A stretch of 64,000 bases of DNA from positions 62,001 through 126,000 of the forward strand of contig NZ_NXEJ01000005.1 of NCBI RefSeq assembly GCF_002915175.1. The letters are read 5' to 3'. The stretch comes from Agrobacterium rosae (GTDB lineage: Bacteria > Pseudomonadota > Alphaproteobacteria > Rhizobiales > Rhizobiaceae). Each line of letters starts with the position of its first letter. Position 1 is the first letter of the stretch. The notes beneath the pieces were generated by a model. It had not been told where the DNA came from. It saw only the letters and a list, made by a program, of their open reading frames with translations, and did not search any database. Positions 7,818 through 16,591 of the stretch are shown here, in pieces. The translations under genes and the position numbers were made by a program.

Positions 7818-10009
7818 GACTTCGCCGTTTCCAGTTTCGTTTTCCGAGGTGATTCCGGTTTGAACGATCTGAAGAAGTAGTAAAGCCCGCGCTGCGTCTG
7901 GAACACGGCAATGGCAAGGAACGTCGCCGTCCCTTTTATAAGGCCGGGATTTTTTCTGCGAACGCGTTGGAATTCGCTCCATTGTTCAGAGTTAGCAAAG
8001 ATCAGATCCGCTATCAGCCGGTGATCTACCGCTTGTTTCGGTGCAAATGTGCAACCTACCTGAACGAACCCGTCCTGCTTGACGGAGCGGACGATATTGA
8101 TGCTCATCGTGGTCGGCGCGCCCTCACTATATGGCTTGATGCGGATGGTGGTGGGGGCTCCTTTTTCGACCGGTGCCAGGCCCGGCTCGAAGATATTGAT
8201 GAGCATTCCGTGCACGGAAACATTTTCCACGGTCGCAGGCATCCAAGTGTCATTATCGCCCACCTGCAACTCGCAACGACGCTTGACAGTGATACGGCGT
8301 GACGCAGACTTTTCCCCCCGCTCCGACACTACGCCCAGCGCGCAGCCTGCGAAAATGATATTGAGCAGGTTCCAGCCGCCCACCACAAGCGTCACATCAG
8401 CTTTGTAGGGCTCTGCGTAAACACGGTAGATCGCGAAGATCATGGCGACGACCAGCACGGCGAAGATCACGAAAAATGGCCGGCTGATTTCGGAAAGGCG
8501 CGCTTCGCTGATGGAATCATCCTTTGCCGTAACCTTGAAGGTAGGCTTGGAAGGATTGAAAATCACCGAAACGACCGCTGGCAGAAGGTGCACGGTCTGC
8601 ACATATTCGTAAAGTTCGGAAATCCACGGCCATCGGAAACTGCCATAGAGAAAGTTCTGCATCATCAGGTTCACCAGCATGTAGGCTGCGGTGTAAGCCA
8701 GAAACTCTCCACCCGACGCGACGAAAATCTGCAGATCGAAGAACAGATAGAACAATGGCGCGAAAAGAAAGATCGTGCGCGGAAAAGGAAACAGCCAGAA
8801 GAGTGTCGATGACATGTAGCAAAGGCGTTGCGTGAACGAGAGCCCGCGACGAAACAGTGGCTGGCGGAAGATCAGGATTTGCATCATACCCTGCGCCCAG
8901 CGGCTGCGCTGGCCGATGAAGCTGGCGAAGGTGGCAGGTTGAAGTCCGGCAATCAGCGGCTTGTCGACATAGAGGCTGTTCCAGCCGCGTGAATGCAGCG
9001 CAAGCGCCGTTTCACAATCCTCGGTGATACTAACGCCGCTGAAACCATCGGTTTCCTTGAGCGCGCTACGGCGCAGAACGGCAGCTGAACCACAGAAAAA
9101 CGCGCCGTTCCATTTGTCGAGACCGCGCTGAATGATGCCATAGAACATCTCGTTCTCGCTCGGCATCGTCTCGAATGTTCGCAGATTGCGCTCGATCGGA
9201 TCTGGATTGAGAAAGAAGTGCGGCGTCTGGACGAGGAAAAGTTTTTCGTCCTCCTCGAAATAGCCCACCGTTTCCAAAAGAAAATCGCGCGCCGGCGCAT
9301 GGTCGGCATCGAAGACGGTGATCAGTTCACCGGTCGAATATTCAAGCCCGTTGTTGAGATTTCCAGCCTTGGCATGCACGTTGCGTTCACGGGTCAGATA
9401 TTTGACGCCCAGATCAGCGCAGAGTTTCTGCAATTCCTCATGCCGCTTTGCGGCAGCTTGCGCATCGGGAACATTGGTCGCATTGCGTTTTTGAACCGTA
9501 CTGCCATCGTCCAGCAGCCAAACAGTGAACTTGTCTGCGGGGTAGTCGATGTTCTTTGCTGCCGACAGGGTGTTGGCCAGCAACGTGCTGTCTTCATTGT
9601 AGGTGGGCACGAATATGTCGACCGTCGGCACATAGCCGGGAGAACCGGGCCGCGTCTTTCGCGACGGCAACGGCATCGACACGATGACCAGACTGAGTGC
9701 CAGCATCACAACACTGTACATTTCAGCGAGATAGAGCAGAAAACCCGGAATGAAATTCTCCGGCTGGTTGATGGGCGGCAAGGTGCTGGTGGTGCGCCAA
9801 TAGACATAGCGCAGGACGATGGCCGTGCCGAAACCAAGGGCAATCAACCGCCACGCGCCTTTCCCGTTCAGGGATTTGATCGTCGCAAGCAAAACAAGCG
9901 AAATCGCCGTTGCGATAAGATGGGTCTGCAAACTGACGGGCAGCGTTATGATGACGAGAACGCAGGCCGAGACCAGCACCCAAACGATAACGGAGATGGC
10001 TTTGCTCAT
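7814..10009 (-). CDS. bcsA: Cellulose synthase catalytic subunit BcsA (CelA), UDP-glucose dependent
   Basis: A 731-residue inner-membrane GT2 processive synthase that polymerises UDP-glucose into beta-1,4-glucan and extrudes it. The catalytic signature is complete: DDG (167-169), DAD (234-236), TED (329-331) and QRSRW (367-371). Membrane helices flank the GT domain: three to four before residue 115, and more at about 395-450 and 510-560. A C-terminal PilZ domain begins at an arginine-rich RRITVKRR (571-578) and carries NVSVHG (596-601), so activation by cyclic di-GMP is expected. ATG 10009 has AGGG about 7 bases upstream. It is 113 bp after bcsN, and its stop overlaps bcsB. Confidence 0.97.
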   Translation of the reverse strand: MSKAISVIVWVLVSACVLVIITLPVSLQTHLIATAISLVLLATIKSLNGKGAWRLIALGFGTAIVLRYVYWRTTSTLPPINQPENFIPGFLLYLAEMYSVVMLALSLVIVSMPLPSRKTRPGSPGYVPTVDIFVPTYNEDSTLLANTLSAAKNIDYPADKFTVWLLDDGSTVQKRNATNVPDAQAAAKRHEELQKLCADLGVKYLTRERNVHAKAGNLNNGLEYSTGELITVFDADHAPARDFLLETVGYFEEDEKLFLVQTPHFFLNPDPIERNLRTFETMPSENEMFYGIIQRGLDKWNGAFFCGSAAVLRRSALKETDGFSGVSITEDCETALALHSRGWNSLYVDKPLIAGLQPATFASFIGQRSRWAQGMMQILIFRQPLFRRGLSFTQRLCYMSSTLFWLFPFPRTIFLFAPLFYLFFDLQIFVASGGEFLAYTAAYMLVNLMMQNFLYGSFRWPWISELYEYVQTVHLLPAVVSVIFNPSKPTFKVTAKDDSISEARLSEISRPFFVIFAVLVVAMIFAIYRVYAEPYKADVTLVVGGWNLLNIIFAGCALGVVSERGEKSASRRITVKRRCELQVGDNDTWMPATVENVSVHGMLINIFEPGLAPVEKGAPTTIRIKPYSEGAPTTMSINIVRSVKQDGFVQVGCTFAPKQAVDHRLIADLIFANSEQWSEFQRVRRKNPGLIKGTATFLAIAVFQTQRGLYYFFRSFKPESPRKTKLETAKS

Positions 10010-10122
10010 GCAAACCCTCGCTTTCAAATCCACCGAAGGCATAATGCCTCCTCACGCGCACGCTAAGCCTCACGGCAATAACGACGTGACGATACTTATT
10101 GCTGAAAACTATACAAAAATGG

Positions 10123-11184
10123 TTAATTGCATGCCTGCGTACCCTGTGCCGAAGATACGCAACTGGGTGAAGGGATGGCGATCCGTTTCGTCTCGCTGCC
10201 CGCCGAGGGTCGCGGCAAGTCGGCAGGGCGCGCGCCGCTGGGCGGATTGACCGAAGGAGACGGTATGACGACACGCGATTGTACCGGTGCCACAACGGGC
10301 GGCGGCTGTATCGAAGGCTGAGGCGGCTGGACGACTGCTGCGCGAACCGCCGGACGTATGGTCCTAGCGGGTGCAGGTGGAGGTGTTTGCGTGCCCGGCT
10401 GCATGGGAACATCGGTTGCTGTTACCGGATACATCGGGTTGCCGGAACGGCCCATGCCTTCGGGTGGCTTCTGCGCCGTGCCATAAGGATTCCAGCTTTC
10501 GGCATCATAGCTGCCGGTGATGGTGTAATTATACATGACGGTCAGGAGGTCACGCACCGTCACCCCTGATTGGCAGAGCCTTAACGTCACATTGATGCGG
10601 CCGAGATTCTTGAAGCCCTGCCGCATATCCTCTGGGGAGCGAATGTGCTGCCAACCGTAAATACAGGTATCGTCGCCAGCACCTCTGCCGGACGCATAGG
10701 AAAACGCGCCATAGGCGTTCTGCAAATATTCGGCGGATGTTGCCAGATGCGCGCCCGGAAATGCCGAGCGGATTTCACGAGAAATGGACGATGCGCGCAG
10801 GCTGCTGCTGGACAGCCCATCCTTGCCAGTGTCTTCGGCTCGCTGTGGCCCGTAAAGTTCGACCTTCAGGTAGTTCTGACCCGGCGTTCTGGCGTCAGAC
10901 CGCAAAATCACCTGCTGTTCGATGGCATTGGAATAGGTACGGCTGATAACGCTGATGACTTCAGGCCCACCAGGCGGTGGAAAAATCAATGCCTCTTCCG
11001 GCGGCAGCATTTTAGGCGCACCGGATGGCCTAATGCCTCCAGGATTGTTGCAGCCGGAAAGCACCATCGCAATGCCCGGCAAAAGGACGAGAGCAGTGGT
11101 TCTTGCCGTCGTCAAACCCGCAGCATTACCGATGCTTGCAAGGTCGCGAACACAACGAATCAGATTTGAAAAGGCCATTGGCAT
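10123..11184 (-). CDS. bcsN: Cellulose biosynthesis protein BcsN, probable lipoprotein
   Basis: A 353-residue protein, first gene of the cellulose operon. The N-terminus has a hydrophobic stretch ending in a lipobox-like LSGC (cysteine near residue 45), which suggests an outer- or inner-membrane lipoprotein. The conserved BcsN body (about 55-240) is followed by a Pro/Val-rich tail (about 255-345). BcsN is known mainly from alphaproteobacterial cellulose operons that lack BcsC. Its biochemical role is not established. Start choice is uncertain between ATG 11184 and ATG 11178, since neither has a clear SD. The region upstream to 11369 is shared with a divergent gene and should hold the operon promoter. 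Confidence 0.85.
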   Translation of the reverse strand: MPMAFSNLIRCVRDLASIGNAAGLTTARTTALVLLPGIAMVLSGCNNPGGIRPSGAPKMLPPEEALIFPPPGGPEVISVISRTYSNAIEQQVILRSDARTPGQNYLKVELYGPQRAEDTGKDGLSSSSLRASSISREIRSAFPGAHLATSAEYLQNAYGAFSYASGRGAGDDTCIYGWQHIRSPEDMRQGFKNLGRINVTLRLCQSGVTVRDLLTVMYNYTITGSYDAESWNPYGTAQKPPEGMGRSGNPMYPVTATDVPMQPGTQTPPPAPARTIRPAVRAAVVQPPQPSIQPPPVVAPVQSRVVIPSPSVNPPSGARPADLPRPSAGSETKRIAIPSPSCVSSAQGTQACN

Positions 11185-11369
11185 GAAATACTTGAGGATA
11201 ACGATTTAGCAATATCATATTTTGCCCATGCCTTCCGCTGTCGTGGCAGCAGAGCCAGCGCAGCCGGTGCAAGAGAGCCATTTTCTTGGAACTTTGCTTA
11301 GCCATAGGGATTGAAATGAATGCGGTTTTGACAAACCGGACGTAAAAGCAGACATACAATGGGATGAAC

Positions 11370-12557
11370 ATGGCAGATCAACCAATGAGCACAACGAGCC
11401 AACTTTCCGACGAAGTGAAGCGATTGCGCCGCTGGCTAGACGAAGACGCCTTACCCATGTGGTGGGAAATCGGTGCCAGCAAACGGGACAACGGCTTCTA
11501 CGAACGCATAGGTCAGAATGCAAAACCGATGCTGGGAGACAACCGTCGTTCCCGCGTTCAGCCGCGCCAAGCCTATTGTTACGCAGCAGCCGGACAAAGA
11601 GGCTGGCAGGGTGACTGGCAAAAGGCCGTTACTCACGGACTGAACTGGTTCGATAAGGTCTACCGTTTGGAAAACGGGCTCTACGGAAATCTCGCCGACT
11701 CCTCCGGTAAACTGATCGACCCGACTTTCGATTTCTACAATCAGGCATTCGCGCTTTTCGCTGGAGCCCAGACTGCCATGGTTTTCCCAGAGCGCCGAAA
11801 TGAGATGCGTGATCGCGCGCTTTCGATTCTCAAGACGCTTCAAGACGACTATGCACATCCGGTCGCAGGCTTCGAGGAAGCCAACCCGCCACGCGAACCT
11901 CTTTGCTCCAATCCCCACATGCACTTTTTCGAGGCCATGCTGGCTTGGGAAAAGGTTGATCCCGATGGATCGTGGTATGAATTGACCGATCAGATCGCCC
12001 ATCTGGCGATGCAGAAGTTCATCGACCCGACGTCCGGCGGACTACGTGAATTCTTCGACCATGACTGGAACCCGATGCCGGGCGACAAAGGCCGCATCAT
12101 GGAACCCGGCCACCAGTTCGAATGGGCGTGGCTGCTGGCGCGTTGGGGAATTTTGCGCAACGACAACACCGCGATCGCCAAGGCAAAGCGCTTGTTCGAG
12201 ATCGGCGAAAAATACGGCATCTGCCCGCGCCGCAAGGTTGCGGTCATGAGCCTCTACGATGATTTTACCGTGCACGATCCGCTGGCACGCCTGTGGCCGC
12301 AGACGGAATGGCTCAAAGCAGCCGTGCGGCTTGCGTCCGTGACCCACGGCGAAGATCGTTATCGATATCTGACATCCGCGGTTCGTGCCATCGGCGCTTT
12401 GCAGCCATTTCTCGACACGCCGGTCGCCGGGCTGTGGTTCGACAAGTGGCCAGACGATGCGCCGATGATCGATGAGCCCGCGCCTGCCAGTACGTTTTAT
12501 CACATTGTCTGCGCAATATATGAGGCGGAAGACGTGCTGGCGCAAATGCACAGGTAA
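11370..12557 (+). CDS. AGE-family sugar epimerase/isomerase (mannose isomerase-like)
   Basis: A 395-residue (alpha/alpha)6-barrel protein of the N-acylglucosamine 2-epimerase / aldose-ketose isomerase family. Recognisable blocks are 'DFYNQAFALFAGAQ', 'NPHMHFFEAMLAW' and 'EPGHQFEWAWLLARWG', which carry the barrel histidines used for proton transfer. Many such proteins interconvert mannose or mannose-6-phosphate and fructose. The exact substrate cannot be read here. ATG 11370 is preferred because GGGA lies about 5 bases upstream. ATG 11364 is also possible. It is divergent from bcsN and convergent with the sugar ABC operon, so it may act in either setting. A 13-bp hairpin follows it. Confidence 0.85.
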   Translation: MADQPMSTTSQLSDEVKRLRRWLDEDALPMWWEIGASKRDNGFYERIGQNAKPMLGDNRRSRVQPRQAYCYAAAGQRGWQGDWQKAVTHGLNWFDKVYRLENGLYGNLADSSGKLIDPTFDFYNQAFALFAGAQTAMVFPERRNEMRDRALSILKTLQDDYAHPVAGFEEANPPREPLCSNPHMHFFEAMLAWEKVDPDGSWYELTDQIAHLAMQKFIDPTSGGLREFFDHDWNPMPGDKGRIMEPGHQFEWAWLLARWGILRNDNTAIAKAKRLFEIGEKYGICPRRKVAVMSLYDDFTVHDPLARLWPQTEWLKAAVRLASVTHGEDRYRYLTSAVRAIGALQPFLDTPVAGLWFDKWPDDAPMIDEPAPASTFYHIVCAIYEAEDVLAQMHR

Positions 12558-12566
12558 GAACGTGTC

Positions 12567-12600
12567 TTTCGCCGCCATCAAAATCTCGATGGCGGCGAAA
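12567..12600. terminator. Strong hairpin between convergent genes, likely bidirectional terminator
   Basis: A 13-bp perfect stem (12567-12579 with 12588-12600, arms beginning TTTCGCCGCC and ending GGCGGCGAAA) with an 8-base loop lies between the AGE-family gene and the convergent fusion dehydrogenase gene. The arm ends supply AAA on one side and TTT on the other, as in bidirectional terminators. Confidence 0.7.
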
Positions 12601-12614
12601 GGTTCAAGCGGCCC

Positions 12615-14618
12615 TTAGGCTTCCAGCCAGCGTACCTGCTCGGGCGTCAACTGGATATCAAGCGCAGACAGACTGTCTTCCAACTCCCCAGTCGTACGTG
12701 GCCCGATGAGCGGGACAACCGGGAAGGGCTGTGCAATAACATAGGCCAGCGCTATGTGGATCGGGTTGCGACCCAGCTCTTGTGCCAACTGAATCGCTCT
12801 GTCGCGCCGTTCGAAGTTGCGATCCGAGTACCAGACGCGAACGATTTCCTCATCATCGCGCTTATCGCGCCCTGCTCTTTCGGTGAAGAAGCCGCGACCC
12901 TGACTCGACCATGCAAAATTTGGGATCTGGCGCTCTTTCTGCCATTTTTTCCAACCGTCATCAGAGGCTGCAACGCAGCCTGCCCAGATGGGGTCCAGCA
13001 TTTCAGCAAGCGAGAAGTTATTGGACAGTGCCGCTGGCGCTGCTTTCCCGTTTTTCTGCGCGTAAGTTGCAGCCTCATCCATGCGCTCGCGAGTCCAGTT
13101 GGAGCCACCGAAAATGCCGCGAATACGGCCGCGCTTTACCTCCGCATCCATGGCATCCACGAATTCTCCTACCGGAACATTGGTGTTATCGCGGTGCATG
13201 AAATAAACATCGACATAATCGGTTTTCAACCGTTCCAGCGATTGATCCAACTGTTTGGCAATCATGTCCGGATAGCAAAGCGGCGAATGTGCGCCCTTGC
13301 CGATAACGACGATCTCTTCACGCGGCACGTTGCGGCTGGTGTGCCAATCCCCGAAAATGCTTTCCGTCTTGCCAGCACCATAGACATAGGCCGTGTCGAA
13401 CAGATTGCCGCCTGCCTCGTAGAAGGTGTCGAGTGTCAGCGACGCAGAAGCGAAATTCGGGAAAAACTCGAACCCAAGGGCGACGACGGAAGCAGGTTTG
13501 GACAGGCCGGGGATGGACCTCTTTGGCACCGCGTTTCCAGCAACGACCTTCTCGCCTGTGATATTCAACACGCGTTTAGCCGCCGTTTCGACGCCATATT
13601 CAAGACCGACAGAATGACGCCACTGATCCATGACGCGCAGGTTGCCGAGGCTATCGGCCCAACTCATGCCGGGATAGGCAAACTCGGATTTGCCCGCCCG
13701 AATGGCGTCTCCAGCCGCATCGACCTCAAAAGCATAAAGCCAGCCGTCCTCTTGGACCTCAACGGTTTGCTGGTCACTGCCCTTAATGATGTCGATCTTG
13801 CCAACGCCACCCTTGTGGCCAGAGGCAAACCAGAAGTCTTCTACTTCGATGCGACCCTCAGAGCCGATGATGCGAAGGACGTTGTCCTGTTGCGCCATAA
13901 TGGAGCATGAGACTTCCGCAACGATCCCATTTGGAAATTTCAAAACGGCAGACGCCCATTCATCCACTCCCGACTGACCGAGATGCGCGACGCCGGACAC
14001 CTTTTCCGGTTCCACAAACGGCTCGCCAGAAACCGCCCCAGCGATAAGGCGCGCCATGGAGACCGGATAACCACCGACATCGAGAATACCGCCACCGGCC
14101 GCATCATTGGCAAACAGGCGATGTTCCGGCTTGAAGCCACCCGTGTTGAACCCAAAACTCGTGCGAATGATGCGGAGCTGGCCGATTGCACCGGCTTTTA
14201 CCAGTTCGATGATTTTCGCGGTCTGCGGATGCAGGCGGTACATATAGGCCTCACCGGCAAAAACCCCGGCCTTCTTCGCCTCGTGGAAAACCGCGTCGGC
14301 ATCATAGGCTGACAGCGCGATGGGCTTTTCCACCAGCACGTGTTTGCCGGCCCGCACTGCCTTGATGGCCCATTCCGCGTGGCCGGTATGCGGGGTTGCA
14401 ATATAGACCGCATCCACCTCCGGGTCGCTCAGCAGCGCCTCATAACCATGCACGATGCGTGCACCCGGGAATCCATCACCCAGACCGGGCTTGTCCGGGT
14501 TGCGGCTGGCAATGGTCACGAGCTTTCCCGTTTTGGAGTGCGCAACGCCATCAGCGAAAGTGCGGGCGATTGTTCCGGGTCCGATGATGCCCCAACGGAT
14601 GGGTTGAACGTCAGTCAT
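12615..14618 (-). CDS. Fusion: Gfo/Idh/MocA dehydrogenase plus aldo/keto reductase
   Basis: A 667-residue protein joining two NAD(P)-dependent oxidoreductases. Residues about 5-345 are a Gfo/Idh/MocA enzyme: Rossmann motif GIIGPGTIA (10-18), EKP (97-99), and the GGGILDVGGYPVS block (175-187). Residues about 365-667 are an aldo/keto reductase with an apparently complete tetrad: Asp408 and Tyr413 (FDTAYVYG), Lys441 (VVIGKG) and His475 (VYFMHRD), plus a C-terminal 'VVPLIGPRTTGELEDSL' cofactor region. No frameshift or stop separates the halves. It is last in the sugar ABC operon, 35 bp after the ATPase gene, so it probably oxidises and reduces the imported sugar or a derivative. The substrate is unknown. 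Confidence 0.92.
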   Translation of the reverse strand: MTDVQPIRWGIIGPGTIARTFADGVAHSKTGKLVTIASRNPDKPGLGDGFPGARIVHGYEALLSDPEVDAVYIATPHTGHAEWAIKAVRAGKHVLVEKPIALSAYDADAVFHEAKKAGVFAGEAYMYRLHPQTAKIIELVKAGAIGQLRIIRTSFGFNTGGFKPEHRLFANDAAGGGILDVGGYPVSMARLIAGAVSGEPFVEPEKVSGVAHLGQSGVDEWASAVLKFPNGIVAEVSCSIMAQQDNVLRIIGSEGRIEVEDFWFASGHKGGVGKIDIIKGSDQQTVEVQEDGWLYAFEVDAAGDAIRAGKSEFAYPGMSWADSLGNLRVMDQWRHSVGLEYGVETAAKRVLNITGEKVVAGNAVPKRSIPGLSKPASVVALGFEFFPNFASASLTLDTFYEAGGNLFDTAYVYGAGKTESIFGDWHTSRNVPREEIVVIGKGAHSPLCYPDMIAKQLDQSLERLKTDYVDVYFMHRDNTNVPVGEFVDAMDAEVKRGRIRGIFGGSNWTRERMDEAATYAQKNGKAAPAALSNNFSLAEMLDPIWAGCVAASDDGWKKWQKERQIPNFAWSSQGRGFFTERAGRDKRDDEEIVRVWYSDRNFERRDRAIQLAQELGRNPIHIALAYVIAQPFPVVPLIGPRTTGELEDSLSALDIQLTPEQVRWLEA

Positions 14619-14653
14619 TGTAGATCCTCTTTGGATTGTCTTGAGATTCTATG

Positions 14654-15739
14654 TCAGCGCAGGCGGGCACCTGCGCTGTCGAAAAGGAAGGTCTTGTTGG
14701 CGAAAATCGAAACCGTCAGGCGCTGCTGGTCGACGGAATGACGTGACTCCGGGCGTTCGATGATCAGCGGCGTATCCCCCGCCATCCGCGCATAGACGTA
14801 ACTCGTATTGCCCAGATGCTCAGCCACATCGATCTCGACGGCGAGATAGGCGTCACCAGTGCCTGCCTCACCAAAATGTTCTGGACGGATACCCAGGGCA
14901 ACCTCGCTGCCTTCCGCGATGGTTGACGTCAGTGGAAGGACGAGTTGCACGCCGGGATCGTCTGTCAGCCGCACAATGGCACCATCGGCTGTCTGGCCAA
15001 CAACGTTGCCGGGTAAGAAATTCATCTTGGGCGATCCGACGAAACCAGCAACAAAGCGGTTGGCGGGGTCGTCATAGAGATCGAGCGGAGCGCCGACCTG
15101 TTCGATGTGACCCGCTCGCAGCACGACGATCTTGTCGGCAAGCGTCATTGCTTCCGTTTGGTCATGGGTGACGTAAATCATCGTCGTACCCAGCTGTTTG
15201 TGCAGTCTCGATATCTCGACCCGCATCTGCACACGCAGTTCTGCATCGAGGTTGGACAGCGGCTCATCAAACAGGAAAACGCGAGGCTGGCGCACGATGG
15301 CCCGACCGATGGCGACACGTTGCCGCTGGCCGCCGGAAAGTTGCTTGGGTCGGCGCTGCATCAACTCGTTGATCTGAAGGATGTCGGCTGCACGCTGCAC
15401 ACGCTGCTGCGTATCGGCCTTTGGATTGCCGTTCATCCGCAGACCGAAGGAAAGGTTTTCCTCCACCGTCATGTGCGGATACAGCGCGTAAGACTGAAAC
15501 ACCATGGCGATGCCGCGATCCGTCGGTTCGGCGTCGTTGACCACCTTGCCGCCGATGCTGATATCGCCGCCGGAGATATCCTCCAGCCCGGCGATCATGC
15601 GAAGAAGGGTGGACTTGCCGCAGCCGGAGGGGCCGACGAAAACGACGAACTCCCCGTCTGCAATTTCAAGATTTGCACCGTGGATGACCTTTAAGGCACC
15701 ATAACGTTTGACGACATTTTTAAGCGATAATTCCGCCAT
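14654..15739 (-). CDS. Sugar ABC transporter ATP-binding protein (MalK/UgpC type)
   Basis: A 361-residue CUT1-type ATPase. Walker [10 protein letters not shown] (about 36-44), Q-loop (VFQSYALYP), signature [14 protein letters not shown] (about 134-147), Walker [14 protein letters not shown] and H-loop VTHDQ are all present. A C-terminal TOBE/regulatory domain (about 235-361) contains 'LGIRPEHFG', as in UgpC/MalK proteins. It powers the two permeases encoded upstream in the same operon. It starts 15 bp after the second permease gene, and SD-like AGGA precedes ATG 15739. Specific sugar unknown. Confidence 0.95.
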   Translation of the reverse strand: MAELSLKNVVKRYGALKVIHGANLEIADGEFVVFVGPSGCGKSTLLRMIAGLEDISGGDISIGGKVVNDAEPTDRGIAMVFQSYALYPHMTVEENLSFGLRMNGNPKADTQQRVQRAADILQINELMQRRPKQLSGGQRQRVAIGRAIVRQPRVFLFDEPLSNLDAELRVQMRVEISRLHKQLGTTMIYVTHDQTEAMTLADKIVVLRAGHIEQVGAPLDLYDDPANRFVAGFVGSPKMNFLPGNVVGQTADGAIVRLTDDPGVQLVLPLTSTIAEGSEVALGIRPEHFGEAGTGDAYLAVEIDVAEHLGNTSYVYARMAGDTPLIIERPESRHSVDQQRLTVSIFANKTFLFDSAGARLR

Positions 15740-15754
15740 GCGGTTCCTCCCGGA

Positions 15755-16591
15755 TTACTTGACGGCACCGGCGGAAATGCCGGCGATGAAATGGCGCTGC
15801 AACAGCACGAAAATGACGAGAATTGGGGCGGTCAGAAGCATGGCTCCCGACATGATGCCGCCCCATGAGACTTTGGTGAGGCCGATCAAGGTGCCGAGTG
15901 CGACCGGAGCCGTCATCATGCCGGGTTTGGAATTGATCAGCAGCGGCCAGAGATAGTTGTTCCAGGACGCAAGGAAGAGAATGATAGACAATGCGGCCAT
16001 GGTTGGCCTTGCCAACGGCAAAGCGATGCGCAGGAAGATTTGCCATTCCTTGACACCTTCCACACGCGCGGCATCGAAAAGCTCGGTCGGCATCATGGAG
16101 AAGGATTGCCGCATGAAGAGGACGCCGAGGGAGTTGAACAGCGGCGGCACGATGAGCGCGACCCAGCTATTGGCGAGCTTGAACTCACGCGCCACCATGA
16201 TGAATTGTGGAATGACGACGACGGCATAGGGCAAGGTGATCGTGCCCAGAATGATTGCCACCACCACAGAGCGCCCGGCAAAGCGGTAACGTGCCAAGGC
16301 CCAGCCAGCCATGGATGTCAGCATGACTGAGAGCACCGTATAGATGACAGCCACGCCGATGGAAATGAACAAGGCCCGCAGGAAATCGGTGTCGGCCTGA
16401 AGGTTGCGAAAGTTTTCAAGAAAATGCGTCGATGGCAACAGCTCGATATCAGGGCTGAAAATGCCGTTGTCAGGCATGGTCGAGAAAACGAACATCATCC
16501 AGATGGGAAACAGCCAGATGATGGCAAGTGGCGTCAAAGCAGCATGGAGCGCAATTTTCTGCCACAGGGCGGATTTGGACCTTGATCTCAT
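15755..16591 (-). CDS. Carbohydrate ABC transporter permease (MalG type)
   Basis: A 278-residue inner-membrane protein with six predicted helices and the EAA loop 'ELFDAARVEGVKEWQIFLRI' that couples to the ATPase. The N-terminus (basic residues, then the first helix ending in PIWMMFVFS) is typical of MalG-like permeases. ATG 16591 overlaps the stop of the preceding permease by 4 bases (ATGA). A longer frame to 16612 would start inside that gene and is less likely. Confidence 0.93.
   Translation of the reverse strand: MRSRSKSALWQKIALHAALTPLAIIWLFPIWMMFVFSTMPDNGIFSPDIELLPSTHFLENFRNLQADTDFLRALFISIGVAVIYTVLSVMLTSMAGWALARYRFAGRSVVVAIILGTITLPYAVVVIPQFIMVAREFKLANSWVALIVPPLFNSLGVLFMRQSFSMMPTELFDAARVEGVKEWQIFLRIALPLARPTMAALSIILFLASWNNYLWPLLINSKPGMMTAPVALGTLIGLTKVSWGGIMSGAMLLTAPILVIFVLLQRHFIAGISAGAVK

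Noticed and set aside
12756..13910. 384-codon frame opposite the fusion dehydrogenase
   Set aside because: No SD, no motif, complete overlap with a gene whose two domains are well supported.
12615..14618. Idea that the fusion dehydrogenase is a sequencing artefact joining two genes
   Set aside because: No stop, start or SD is seen at the junction (around residues 345-370) and a normal linker joins the domains. Kept as a true fusion, though raw reads would confirm it.
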